In this document: positions 27,203-35,912 of the stretch, one piece after another
Numbering within the stretch: position 1 is the stretch's first letter
Layout of the letters: every line of letters starts with the position of its first letter
Assembly: GCF_000472665.1 (NCBI RefSeq)
Contig: NZ_AXAC01000033.1
Span: 180 to 56,003, forward strand
Source of the DNA: Acetobacterium malicum subsp. dehalogenans DSM 11527
GTDB taxonomy: Bacteria; Bacillota; Clostridia; Eubacteriales; Eubacteriaceae
Reading direction: 5' to 3'
Length of the DNA stretch: 55,824 bases
The notes under the pieces: model-generated
Told to the model about the DNA's origin: nothing
Databases searched by the model: none
Seen by the model: the letters and a program-made list of their open reading frames with translations, nothing else
Made by a program: the position numbers and the translations under genes

Positions 27203-27502
27203 TTACACACCCACTTCCGGTAAAACTAGCGGTTCCACATTATAATCACCGCACAAGGCCAGATGCCGTTTAATGGCTTCATAACTTTCCATGTACTTCT
27301 CACCGTCTTTATTGTCTAGGCCGAAGTTTGCTTTAACATAGGTCTTAACCGCCTGTTTAATCAGCGGATCGGTATCGTCGATGATCTTCACCCCAGATAT
27401 GGAAAGATCCAGCTTGCAGGCATTGATCAGATCGGTTATTTCTCCGTCAAAGACCGTGTTTTTAATTCTCAGGGAATTTCTTATTGATTCAAGCATTGTC
27501 AT
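27203..27502 (-). CDS. Head-tail connector protein (gp6-like)
   Basis: About 99 aa, helical, with a LIKQAVKTYVKANFG core as in gp6-like adaptors that dock on the portal after packaging. ATG at 27502 has GGGTGA upstream. Directly downstream of the capsid gene. Confidence 0.8.
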   Translation of the reverse strand: MTMLESIRNSLRIKNTVFDGEITDLINACKLDLSISGVKIIDDTDPLIKQAVKTYVKANFGLDNKDGEKYMESYEAIKRHLALCGDYNVEPLVLPEVGV

Positions 27503-27544
27503 TACATTCACCCATTAAAAGGGGGCAATGCCCCCTGAACCCTT

Positions 27545-28780
27545 CTAAACCTTTTTGATAAGAGCAAACGCCTTGGTAGTGACAACATCGCCATCAATAA
27601 GGGAATAGCTCATATAGGTGGTTGTTCTTGTTTTAATATTATCTTCCTGATATAAGGTAATATCTTCATTAACATTCATAGCGTAACCTTTACCATAATT
27701 GCCAATGAGAATATTTCCTGCAGCTGCTGCTTCTTCTTTTACAGGTAATCCAAACATACGGCCAACACCACCGCCTGTGGTATCTGGAATAAAATAAGGA
27801 TTCCCCATTTCATTCATAACATTCGCCAGTTCATTCCAGATCGTGGCATTATCTGCGTAAATGGCTGCACCACTTCCCAGATAGCCACTTTTAATTTTTG
27901 CCAAAGCCGATGTAATCTTTTTATAGGTAAGTGGATCGGCTGTAGCAAAAGTGACAACCTGTGGCGTTCCTGCTTCTGCATTCAGAGCTGTTACAACACC
28001 TTTAGGCTGAGCTTTAAAGGTATCGCTTTCACCTGGTTTTCCTTTTCCGGTAAATGCAGACTTAGCAATGGCATTCCCCATTTTTTCAGCAATTTTTCTA
28101 GCGATGTAATTTAAGAAATCACGCATGGCCATTTTCTTTAGCTTCCATGAAATATCAACGGCTTTTGGAAGTTCACATCCTGTCAAATTGACAGTTCCAA
28201 ATCCTACATCATCTCCATCAGCTGGTGTTGCTTCATCGATCCAGTCAGCATCAGCGATACTATCATCATCCTTAATAATCGTTAAATCACCAGGGACAAA
28301 GGTTCTAAAAATATCTTGCACAACAGGGTGTGCATCCGCAATTTCCTGCCAAATCATAGCCGTTACCGTTTCTGGGATCACCACCTGATGATCGGTGGCA
28401 GTTTGCACAGCATTCCGATAATCCGTATTGATTTGATCAAACACCGCCTTTTCTTCCTGGGTTGATGGTTTATTTACCAGAAAATTATAAAATGCTCGTT
28501 CATGCAGCTCCGCTTCGGTCGTTGTTTCACCAAAACTTGCAAGCACCGTTCCGAACTCAATCCCTTGATTAACAACTGACTGTGTTTCGATATTTACCAC
28601 CGGTGCCCCTCGTAACGCTGCAGCATTCGCCTGTGCGGTTCGCTCTGCTTCAAACTGGTTATCCAGGGCCGTTACCTCAGCCATTTTCGCATTGGCATTT
28701 TCAACATCACCGCCGTTAATCAATCCATCAACCTCTGCCAACAATTCATTTCTCATTTTCAAATACTGTTCTTTAGTCAT
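27545..28780 (-). CDS. Major capsid protein, HK97 fold
   Basis: This 411-aa protein has a helical N terminus of about 100 residues (the delta domain, likely scaffold, removed on maturation) followed by a typical HK97 capsid: VQDIFRTFVPG, MAMRDFLNYIARKIAEKMGNAI and a C-terminal YMSYSLIDGDVVTTKAF. The ClpP-like protease just upstream should cut the delta domain. It overlaps that gene by 8 nt. Confidence 0.95.
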   Translation of the reverse strand: MTKEQYLKMRNELLAEVDGLINGGDVENANAKMAEVTALDNQFEAERTAQANAAALRGAPVVNIETQSVVNQGIEFGTVLASFGETTTEAELHERAFYNFLVNKPSTQEEKAVFDQINTDYRNAVQTATDHQVVIPETVTAMIWQEIADAHPVVQDIFRTFVPGDLTIIKDDDSIADADWIDEATPADGDDVGFGTVNLTGCELPKAVDISWKLKKMAMRDFLNYIARKIAEKMGNAIAKSAFTGKGKPGESDTFKAQPKGVVTALNAEAGTPQVVTFATADPLTYKKITSALAKIKSGYLGSGAAIYADNATIWNELANVMNEMGNPYFIPDTTGGGVGRMFGLPVKEEAAAAGNILIGNYGKGYAMNVNEDITLYQEDNIKTRTTTYMSYSLIDGDVVTTKAFALIKKV

Positions 28781-29546
28781 TTTTCACATCACCTTTCAGT
28801 TTTAAATAATTTAAATAAGCCTTTGCTGATTCAAGGTTCTGATCAACAAGGGCTTTTAGTTCATTTTCTGATTTTTCATTTTTCTCCAGAACATTCTCCC
28901 GGGACTCCCGCATTTTTGCAATCACACTGGGGCTTAACCGGGGGATCGCTGCGTACATGGCCTTGGCGTTTTCTTTTAAAACACTGTTAAATAATTGATT
29001 TTGATAGAATCCCTCTTCATCATCAACCTCAAACAGCACTTTATCCACAAGCCCCAACGCCTTGGCATCCTGAGCAGTCATCCATGTGGTATCATCCATC
29101 ATTTTTAACGCTGCATCCATGGCCATGCCAGATTTTACACAATAGGCATTAGCAATGGAGCGATTGGCTTTTTTCAAGCTCTCACTGGCTGAATCCATAT
29201 CCCGATAATCCCCACTCTGAAACGTCCACACATTATGGACCATCATCTGGGCGGTCGGGCTCATTTCACAATAACCGGCCATGGCGATCACGCTGGCAGC
29301 ACTGGCCGCCAAACCCGTCACCTTGATTTTGACATTGTTATAATTTTTCAATGCGGTGTAAATCTCCGAAGCAACAAAGATATCGCCACCAGGACTATTC
29401 ACCGAAACTTCCAGCACATCACCGTTAGCCGACCGGATCTTATTCCGGATATCCGCTGCTGTGGTGCAAGGCTGCTCAAAATAATCATAGATCCACTTAT
29501 CACCATCTGGGACAATTTTCCCTCTTACTTCAATTTCAACTGGCAT
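28773..29546 (-). CDS. Head maturation protease, ClpP-related (S14)
   Basis: This 257-aa protein has the ClpP fold signature: SVNSPGGDIFVA, catalytic Ser82 in GLAASAAS and His104 in MMVHNVW. In phages of this layout it degrades the scaffold part of the capsid protein. GGAGG lies eight bases before the ATG, and it follows the portal gene. Confidence 0.93.
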   Translation of the reverse strand: MPVEIEVRGKIVPDGDKWIYDYFEQPCTTAADIRNKIRSANGDVLEVSVNSPGGDIFVASEIYTALKNYNNVKIKVTGLAASAASVIAMAGYCEMSPTAQMMVHNVWTFQSGDYRDMDSASESLKKANRSIANAYCVKSGMAMDAALKMMDDTTWMTAQDAKALGLVDKVLFEVDDEEGFYQNQLFNSVLKENAKAMYAAIPRLSPSVIAKMRESRENVLEKNEKSENELKALVDQNLESAKAYLNYLKLKGDVKND

Positions 29547-29548
29547 TC

Positions 29549-30724
29549 TTATTCACCTCCACTCTCAACTTTTGTGTATTCCTTAACCGGTTGGGTGTCC
29601 AGTCGCCGGATCGCTTCATCGCCACCGGGTAACGGGGTCAGGTTTCCTAAAATCTTTCGCCATTCGTTAGGTGTCATGGATCCACGGTCAACCGCTTGGT
29701 ACAATGCCAGTTTTGTAGTCATGCTGGCATACTGCAGATTGGAAGACTCAAACATAATGGAGTTACCAAACCCCCTCTGTTTTCGACTGAACAACTTCCG
29801 GGTAAACTCTCCGGAAGCCTGCAACGCAAATGGCTCAATCTCAGCTTCATAATAAGCGTTCCATTCATCCTCGTTGTACCGGCTTTGGATGATCTTCTCA
29901 TTGGTACCAAAAAACGAAAAAATGCGCTGGGTGGTTTTATCCATCTGTAGCGCATTGGGTATAAAATCATGGGGCGTCACCTGAACGGCATCCATTTTTG
30001 CATCAGTTCCGGCAGCTCCACCCGTGTTCTCAATACTCAAAAAGGTATTGGTAAAATCATCGGTCTGCTGCTTAATATCTTCCGGCCTTAAGGTCGTATT
30101 GAATTTTAATAGCCACTTTATAACCGCACTGTTTCTAATCGCCTTGATAATCCCCTGATCGGTGGTGTTGACAATCTCCATCAGCGGGGCCAGCGCCTGA
30201 GAAGGACTTTCCCCGAAAATGTCATTGGTATTAAAATCCTGCCGAAGGTGGATCACATCCACATAGGGAAAGGTGACCATCTTGCCATTTAATAAAAAAC
30301 ACCGCAAAAACAAATCCCCGGCCTTATTATAAACCGCTTCCACAGTTGTCGCCGGGATCGGATAAATCGCTACCGGCATTTCGCTGCCATCCCGGGCGAT
30401 ATAAGCAAAAGCATTATTATTAAGCTGTAGCTGGGTGGCCAGCTTCTCCTGAAGCATCTGCCCGGTCATGTAAGGGTTGGGTTCTTCCAGCAGGAAGCGC
30501 ATATAAACCTCCGGGTTCACCTGAAAATCAGATCCGGTTTGCCGGACGTGCTTGGCGGTCAACTTCCCAATGGCTTTTACCTTTGGCCGAATACACGAAC
30601 GCACCAGATCGGAATGGTATAAACTGCCATTCCAGGCAAAGAAGCCATTGCCCCGCTCGGTGATCATTTCAAATGAAGTCACTGTTGGGCTCTTATTAAA
30701 AAACTGTTTTACTTTTTCAAACAC
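29549..30724 (-). CDS. Portal protein, HK97-like
   Basis: This 391-aa protein has the portal pattern: YHSDLVRSCIRPKVKAIGKL near the N terminus, LLEEPNPYMTG, then FNTNDIFGESPSQALAPLM. It forms the dodecameric DNA entry ring. It starts with GTG after AGAGGTGG. Confidence 0.95.
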   Translation of the reverse strand: MFEKVKQFFNKSPTVTSFEMITERGNGFFAWNGSLYHSDLVRSCIRPKVKAIGKLTAKHVRQTGSDFQVNPEVYMRFLLEEPNPYMTGQMLQEKLATQLQLNNNAFAYIARDGSEMPVAIYPIPATTVEAVYNKAGDLFLRCFLLNGKMVTFPYVDVIHLRQDFNTNDIFGESPSQALAPLMEIVNTTDQGIIKAIRNSAVIKWLLKFNTTLRPEDIKQQTDDFTNTFLSIENTGGAAGTDAKMDAVQVTPHDFIPNALQMDKTTQRIFSFFGTNEKIIQSRYNEDEWNAYYEAEIEPFALQASGEFTRKLFSRKQRGFGNSIMFESSNLQYASMTTKLALYQAVDRGSMTPNEWRKILGNLTPLPGGDEAIRRLDTQPVKEYTKVESGGE

Positions 30725-30738
30725 TCAACCACCTCTTC

Positions 30739-32394
30739 CTAAATCATATTTAAATACTCTGCCATTTTATCCCGAAGGATCACCTTGACAATGATCATGG
30801 CCACAGCGCCATCAATTTTCTGTGTCTGGGACACACCTTTCACTGGTTGGATATTGCCGTTAATGTCTACCTTCACCTCCAGATTTTTCAGGCACCACTT
30901 ATCAATCGGGTGGTCATTATAAACTGACTGTTTGGCAATCAGTTCAGCCTTAAGCTCCTTCATCGGCATGGATAAGGTATGAACACCCTGGCGCACCGGA
31001 ATCATCGACTGCTTGCCAAAATAATTCTGGAATGCCTGCAGCAAACTGGTATCAACATGCCATGGATCATACCCAATCCAAGGGATATAAATGTCATATT
31101 CCTCCTGAACCTCAATGAACCACTCCAAAAGATGATACGGGTTAATCCGGTTTCCCGGGCATACCCGGAGTAAGCCCTGCTTTTCCCATAACAGGTAGGG
31201 CACCTGATCCAGCAGCTCCTTATTATTCAAATTTTCTTCTGGCAGCCAGTACATGGATAAATAATAGTCCTTGCCATCATCCCTTCTTTTACAGGCCACT
31301 TTTGCGGCTGCAAGGTCTGTTGTCTCGGCTAAATCAAAACTGCCAATGCCATAGCGAAACCCCATTTCCTTAACCTCGAATTTTTCGGGGTTGTAAAGTT
31401 CTTCCCAGCGGAGCCATGCGGTGGCTGCATTTTCTGTGGCACAGAAATCTTTGACCATGACCGTGGCTTTAAAGGCCGGATCATTCTTAGCCTTGTTGAC
31501 GTTATCCCGAAGATCCCGGACGTTTTTAATCACGCCAAGACCCGGGTTCGCTTTTATCCAACATTCCTCTTTATCCCATTCGTCCCGATCATCCAACTCA
31601 TAAATAAATGGCAAAAACGATTCATCAATTATTTTGCCATCGAGAACCTTACAAGCATATTCATACTGGCTATCAAAAATACACTCCCGTACAAAGCCAT
31701 TGGTTGTAATGCACGTTAACAGTGGTTGCCGTCGTGAAGACATTGATTGTTTCATCAAATCGTAGAGATCACGGTTTTTAATAGCCGCCAGCTCATCAAT
31801 AATTACACAGTGCGCATTTAGTCCATCAAGACCATTGCGGTTACTGGATAACGCTTTGATAAATGAAAAATTGGATTCAAAGTAAAGATCTGACTTCCGT
31901 TTCCGGATATGTTTTGACAAGGCTTTGCTCTGAGCTATCATGTTCCAGGCTTCATTGAAACCTTTCTGTGATTGATCGAGTTTAGTCGCAATGAAGTAAT
32001 TTTCAGCTGCACTTTCCCCATCGGCCACGGTCATATGAATGCCAGTAGCCGATAACTCGGTGGTTTTACCGTTTTTTCGACCCCGGATATCCAACACTTC
32101 CCGATGCTTTCTGAACCCAGTGTCCTTTTCAACAAAACCAAATACTGCTTGAAACTTTGCTTTCTGAAAAAGCATCAGCTTAAGCGGCTCGCCTAAAACG
32201 CCCTGGGCCTGCTTGCAGAAGGTCTCAATAAAATCGATCGGCCGGTTGGCTAGATCTTCATCAAAGACAAACTGCCCCGGGTGCTTAAGGTCATGCATCA
32301 GCTTGCTATAAACCTGTTTGATCCGGCGCCCGGCCACAATGTCCCCGGACATGATGGCATCGTAATATTCCTCAATGAATTCTGCCTGGCTCAT
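30739..32394 (-). CDS. terL: Terminase large subunit
   Basis: DNA packaging motor of 551 aa. The ATPase has Walker A RGRKNGKTT (about 104-112) and Walker B VIIDELAAI; the nuclease domain begins with SFDLAETTD. The start overlaps the small subunit's stop by 4 nt. Confidence 0.96.
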   Translation of the reverse strand: MSQAEFIEEYYDAIMSGDIVAGRRIKQVYSKLMHDLKHPGQFVFDEDLANRPIDFIETFCKQAQGVLGEPLKLMLFQKAKFQAVFGFVEKDTGFRKHREVLDIRGRKNGKTTELSATGIHMTVADGESAAENYFIATKLDQSQKGFNEAWNMIAQSKALSKHIRKRKSDLYFESNFSFIKALSSNRNGLDGLNAHCVIIDELAAIKNRDLYDLMKQSMSSRRQPLLTCITTNGFVRECIFDSQYEYACKVLDGKIIDESFLPFIYELDDRDEWDKEECWIKANPGLGVIKNVRDLRDNVNKAKNDPAFKATVMVKDFCATENAATAWLRWEELYNPEKFEVKEMGFRYGIGSFDLAETTDLAAAKVACKRRDDGKDYYLSMYWLPEENLNNKELLDQVPYLLWEKQGLLRVCPGNRINPYHLLEWFIEVQEEYDIYIPWIGYDPWHVDTSLLQAFQNYFGKQSMIPVRQGVHTLSMPMKELKAELIAKQSVYNDHPIDKWCLKNLEVKVDINGNIQPVKGVSQTQKIDGAVAMIIVKVILRDKMAEYLNMI

Positions 32395-32774
32395 TTTTTA
32401 ACGGCTTCCTTTCCGGATTGGAAAAACTGTATTAGCTGATCCTGCTCTTCATCCTTCACCTGGACTGGCATTAAGTCAATAAGCTGCTTCATGGTGTTGG
32501 AATACTGCTTCATGAAATTAAGAAACAGTTTGGCTTCCGGTTTTTCCCGCATGAATTCCTGAGATCCATTTTTAAATTTTTCCATCAGCCCTTCTTTGAT
32601 CAATTTCAGTTTGACTTCTTCAAGTGACACCCTCATAAAAGCAGCATCAGAAATAAGCCCGTCCAGAACTTTAGTAATGTCTTTATCCATGTTGATATTT
32701 TTATAAATCTTGGCAATACGGTTTTTTTCAGCCCTGATCTTCTTTTCTTTTTCCAATTGTTCGGCTATGCCCAA
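32391..32774 (-). CDS. terS: Terminase small subunit, P27 family
   Basis: About 127 aa with the P27 pattern SLEEVKLKLIKEGL...NGSQEF and FLNFMKQYSNTMKQLIDLMP. It should bind the packaging site and hand DNA to TerL. The start is uncertain: TTG at 32774 follows a G-rich AAGGAGGGGGG site, while the longer frame (GTG at 32855) begins with a low-complexity peptide over a likely cos region. Confidence 0.8.
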   Translation of the reverse strand: MGIAEQLEKEKKIRAEKNRIAKIYKNINMDKDITKVLDGLISDAAFMRVSLEEVKLKLIKEGLMEKFKNGSQEFMREKPEAKLFLNFMKQYSNTMKQLIDLMPVQVKDEEQDQLIQFFQSGKEAVKK

Positions 32775-32876
32775 AAATATACCCCCCTCCTTTTTTGAAA
32801 TTTTCCCGTGGAGGAACAGAATTCTTCCACCTCCGACGGTCCTTTTCGACCCCACCCCACATTTTTTTAGGGGGGC
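32775..32876. other. Candidate cos packaging site
   Basis: About 100 nt between the HNH and small terminase genes hold runs of G or C (GGGGGG, CCCCCC) and an imperfect inverted repeat near 32810-32833 around GTGGAGGAA / TTCTTCCAC. In HNH-TerS-TerL phages the cos site commonly lies here. The cut position cannot be fixed from sequence alone. Confidence 0.4.
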
Positions 32877-33607
32877 TACCCCTTGTGGTTTCGGAAGTAC
32901 CGGATGACGATTTGCTTCTGCAACTCCTTGTCATTTCTGCTATCATCCAGCATTGCTCTACCCAAACAGGTTTCATAATCCACATCAATCGCAATGATAG
33001 ATGCTTTTAATCGCTCGGCTATCAGCTCACGCTCGTTCTGCTTAGGAAGTGATGCAATGATCCAAATGTTTCTTGCATCAACCTTCTCAGTCTCGACCAA
33101 CTGATACAGATGATCACGAACGCTGGCCACAGTCTCCACCAGATTGTCCGGCAGCCCATCCTTGCTTTGCAGACTGAGCGCCTGACCAAGCAGATCAAAG
33201 TCAATGACCAGATCTCCATGGTCCATATGCTCCATCACATAGGTTGTCTTGCCAGATGCCGGAGCACCACAGACCAGCCACCGCTTAACCGGCTGAGGAT
33301 TGCCAGCAGCATCAAAGTAAACGCCATTGTTTGTCAGCCTTACCCGACGCTTGAAGTTATCACCCAGCGGGTTAGTCTTTCGATGTTCATCAAAGTGACA
33401 GTCCCGGCACAGCAGCTCAAGGTTATCCTCGCCATAAACTATTTCAGGATCATGGATATTCTCAGGTGTCAGGTAAATCCTATGATGGACTTCCTCACCT
33501 GGTCTTCCACAACGCTCGCAGATACCAAACCTTTTCTGGAATATATAATTCCGTTTGGTAATCCAGCGTTTGGAACTGTAAATCTTCTTTGCAAATGCAC
33601 CAGCCAT
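32876..33607 (-). CDS. HNH endonuclease fused to a P-loop kinase-like domain
   Basis: 243 aa in two parts. Residues 28-76 form an HNH zinc nuclease (Cys30/Cys33, HH at 41-42, Cys67/Cys70, final H75). Residues 108-243 form a small P-loop NTPase with Walker A CGAPASGKTT (113-122) and a VIDFD strand after it, as in zeta-toxin or polynucleotide kinase-like enzymes. HNH proteins beside TerS help cos cutting in HK97-type phages; the kinase half is unusual and might process DNA ends. That last point is inference. Confidence 0.85.
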   Translation of the reverse strand: MAGAFAKKIYSSKRWITKRNYIFQKRFGICERCGRPGEEVHHRIYLTPENIHDPEIVYGEDNLELLCRDCHFDEHRKTNPLGDNFKRRVRLTNNGVYFDAAGNPQPVKRWLVCGAPASGKTTYVMEHMDHGDLVIDFDLLGQALSLQSKDGLPDNLVETVASVRDHLYQLVETEKVDARNIWIIASLPKQNERELIAERLKASIIAIDVDYETCLGRAMLDDSRNDKELQKQIVIRYFRNHKG

Positions 33608-33608
33608 T

Positions 33609-33863
33609 TCAGTGTTTCTGTTTTCTTGGAACCAGTGGGTTTACTTTTGTAAACCGAAACATTAAGCCAGGCCCATAAATTGTTTTAAGTATTCCGTAAT
33701 CATCTATGTATTCAATCAATACATCTTTAATCTTGTGGCTCACAATCTCACCATCTCGTCTAAGTATCTCTACTGTATATTCAATATCTAAAATATTATC
33801 GATAGGTTTGCACTTCTCACCAACGTATGCTTCCACAATAAATTTGCTTGGATCAATCTTCAT
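33609..33863 (-). CDS. Small phage protein, unknown
   Basis: An 84-aa beta-rich protein, first gene of the late block, with GAGGTGA six bases before its ATG. It ends one base before the HNH-kinase start. No family recognised. Confidence 0.6.
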   Translation of the reverse strand: MKIDPSKFIVEAYVGEKCKPIDNILDIEYTVEILRRDGEIVSHKIKDVLIEYIDDYGILKTIYGPGLMFRFTKVNPLVPRKQKH

Positions 33864-33890
33864 AAAAAAATCACCTCAATTCTTCAAATA

Positions 33891-33933
33891 AAAACCCGAA
33901 CGTTATTGACTATTGTCACTCTTATCGTTCGGA
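33891..33933 (-). terminator. Hairpin terminator in the leader of the late operon
   Basis: Minus strand CCGAACG / CGTTCGG stem with an inner GAC/GTC hairpin, followed by GTTTTTATTT. It lies 28 nt ahead of the first late gene. A TATACT -10 at 34003-34008 may be the late promoter, which would make this a candidate antitermination point. Confidence 0.65.
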
Positions 33934-34077
33934 TTTTTCTGTTTGAATGTTTAATTATCTTAGTGAATCACACATTCAGTTTTTCATCTCTCTACTTACT
34001 AGAGTATAAGAAACTCAGACCTTCAATGTTCACCCACTCATTTTTTAAACATTCAACATCAAAAAAATAAAAAAAGC

Positions 34078-34692
34078 TCACCGTACAAAGTCAGATAATG
34101 CCTTTGAATACTCGTGATACTTCTCTTTATCCAGTCCTAAATATAGTTTTGTCTCTTCAATAGAGGAATGTCCCAGCAGTTCTTTTACTGCCACAACATC
34201 CTTCCCGCTGTCCATGTAAATCTTATAAGCATAGGTTTTACGCATACTGTGCGCCGTGATCCCTTTGATCCCAAAGTAAGTTGCAGCATCTTTCAAAATA
34301 TTGCTGATTGCCTGAACACCAATGGCTCCACCCTTCCGGGATGGAAAAAGAAATTCATAATCCCGCTTATCCGTGATATATAATTTCAACTCCTTGGCCA
34401 CCTTGGGAAGAATCTCAGCCTGCCGGGGTTTCCGGTTTTTCTTTCTGATATTCTTTGAGTTGAATTTCTTCCCCTCATTGATTGTAAAATAACCATGCCG
34501 GATCGCTTCCCTGGCATCCCTAACCTTTAGGCCAACTAAATCACCGGCACGATAGCCGGTTGTGATACCAATTAAAAATAAAATGTAATTGCGTCTGCCC
34601 TCAACCGTTCTGTTGGATGCCGCTTTTAAATAATCTTGCATATCAAGAACGTCCTGGGTTCGCTTGATTGGTTTCGATGGTTGTTTTCTCAC
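34078..34692 (-). CDS. Tyrosine recombinase, short form (phage integrase family)
   Basis: 204 aa, only the catalytic domain plus a short N-terminal arm. The active-site set is present: Arg in TTGYRAGDL, the Lys-bearing hairpin near KFNSKNIR, HSMRKT, LGHSS and the nucleophile Tyr in TKLYLGL. It sits between early and late genes, far from either att site, so it is probably not the integrase; a role in dimer resolution or genome circularisation is possible. It starts with GTG. Confidence 0.85.
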   Translation of the reverse strand: MRKQPSKPIKRTQDVLDMQDYLKAASNRTVEGRRNYILFLIGITTGYRAGDLVGLKVRDAREAIRHGYFTINEGKKFNSKNIRKKNRKPRQAEILPKVAKELKLYITDKRDYEFLFPSRKGGAIGVQAISNILKDAATYFGIKGITAHSMRKTYAYKIYMDSGKDVVAVKELLGHSSIEETKLYLGLDKEKYHEYSKALSDFVR

Positions 34693-34693
34693 T

Positions 34694-34891
34694 TCATTTT
34701 TCGACCTCCCGTTGCGAGACTGTTGCCGGTTTTAGGCATCCAGTCTGTTTGAATGGATCACTTAGCAAAGGCTTATCAAGACATTGGCCAGAGCGATTAT
34801 GATTACAGCCCTTACAATCACAAAGGTTATTTTGTCCTTTAATTTCGGCAAGGTGCTGATACATAAACATATGTTTATATCCATTATCCAT
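34694..34891 (-). CDS. Small Cys-rich phage protein
   Basis: 65 aa with a CDCKGCNHNRSGQC cluster, likely a zinc site. It precedes the tyrosine recombinase by one base. No family recognised. Confidence 0.6.
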   Translation of the reverse strand: MDNGYKHMFMYQHLAEIKGQNNLCDCKGCNHNRSGQCLDKPLLSDPFKQTGCLKPATVSQREVEK

Positions 34892-34895
34892 TTTT

Positions 34896-35294
34896 TCAAA
34901 GCTCCTTTACAATAGCCTTAGAACCATAAATCATCCCGTATTTATATCCGAATTTGCTTAACCCGTAATAATATGCGTTTCTACGACGGTTGTCATCCCA
35001 CCGGCATATTATTATTACTTTAGAGTTTTTGTATCTAGGTAGTGACTTTATAAATTTTTCAAATTCCAACACTTTATTTTTCGCCCAGATTAAACCCTTC
35101 AATCCATCTTTACCTGTTTGTTCGAGGGCCGGATAGGTAGATTTATTCTTGTGCTTTATGACTAAAAAAATATTAAAATAAACGATATTTTTCGTCCATT
35201 CTTCCTGGAATTCAATCTTTATTGTTTGACCACTATCCATTTTTTTTACATCAAAGTAATTGCGGTATTCCCCATTTTCGGTATATTTGAACAT
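34896..35294 (-). CDS. Phage protein, unknown
   Basis: 132 aa with alternating strands and helices; ends in a YGMIYGSKAIVKEL strand. The start at 35294 has AAGGAG six bases upstream and lies just after a terminator, so it may depend on read-through or its own promoter. No family recognised. Confidence 0.6.
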   Translation of the reverse strand: MFKYTENGEYRNYFDVKKMDSGQTIKIEFQEEWTKNIVYFNIFLVIKHKNKSTYPALEQTGKDGLKGLIWAKNKVLEFEKFIKSLPRYKNSKVIIICRWDDNRRRNAYYYGLSKFGYKYGMIYGSKAIVKEL

Positions 35295-35319
35295 TCGGAA
35301 CTCCTTTGCAATTTGGCAT

Positions 35320-35344
35320 AAAAAAGCAACCAAACTTGGCTGCT
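35320..35344 (-). terminator. Terminator after the late-regulator-like gene
   Basis: Minus strand AGCAGCCAA / TTGGTTGCT (9 bp with one G-U pair) then TTTTTTATG. It closes the early transcript after the regulator gene at 35414. Confidence 0.8.
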
Positions 35345-35413
35345 CAATTCTTTACACACTTTTCTATTTTAGATAATATCATGGTTTAAAAAAAATTGCT
35401 GTCACACATTTTG

Positions 35414-35836
35414 TCATTTTTCGTCAATATTGCCTAATTTAACCGATATATTTCTTACATATCCATAGCTGTAATCCAATACCAACGCAATTTCCTGTAA
35501 GCTGTAACCAACCTGATCCCGGAGGTATTTAACCTTCATATTTACATTATCGATCCCCTCAATATGCTCAATGATCTGATCTTTGAGATTTTTTAATATT
35601 TTTATTTCTTTATCATGCTCATTAATCTGCTGCTGCAGCACCATGATCTCTGGGAGAATATCTTCAAAAGCTTTTGAGGAATTCCCGTGGATACACTCCG
35701 CATCGTTAGTTATGCAGCTGGTTTTAATAACATCCGGGGATAACTTAACCATCAGGCCTATTTTCCGCCTGATTAAATTATCCCGGCATTTTGTTTCTAT
35801 TTTGATCATCTCTGTAATACTCTGAATCTTTGACAT
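35414..35836 (-). CDS. Late transcription regulator-like protein (sigma region 4-type HTH)
   Basis: 140 aa: a helical/coiled N-terminal region, then a C-terminal helix-turn-helix (VKYLRDQVGYSLQEIALVLDYSYGYVRNI) like sigma-70 region 4 or ArpU/LTR-type phage regulators. As the last gene before the terminator ahead of the late block, it probably switches on late genes. GGGGGAAG precedes the ATG. Confidence 0.75.
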   Translation of the reverse strand: MSKIQSITEMIKIETKCRDNLIRRKIGLMVKLSPDVIKTSCITNDAECIHGNSSKAFEDILPEIMVLQQQINEHDKEIKILKNLKDQIIEHIEGIDNVNMKVKYLRDQVGYSLQEIALVLDYSYGYVRNISVKLGNIDEK

Positions 35837-35897
35837 TCTCTTCCCCCCATGTTAAAATATGTTTACGAGCAACTTGGGGCGAAAGCTCCTTTTTTTT
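35830..35897 (+). promoter_or_regulatory. Candidate plus-strand promoter followed at once by a terminator
   Basis: Against the direction of the genes here: -35 TTGACA (35830-35835), a 17-nt spacer and -10 TAAAAT (35853-35858), then hairpin GGGGC-GAAA-GCTCC (35876-35889) and eight T. It would make an RNA of about 30 nt. The -35 overlaps the first codons of the regulator gene, so chance is possible. Confidence 0.4.
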
Positions 35898-35912
35898 ATG
35901 TCTTCTTTAATT

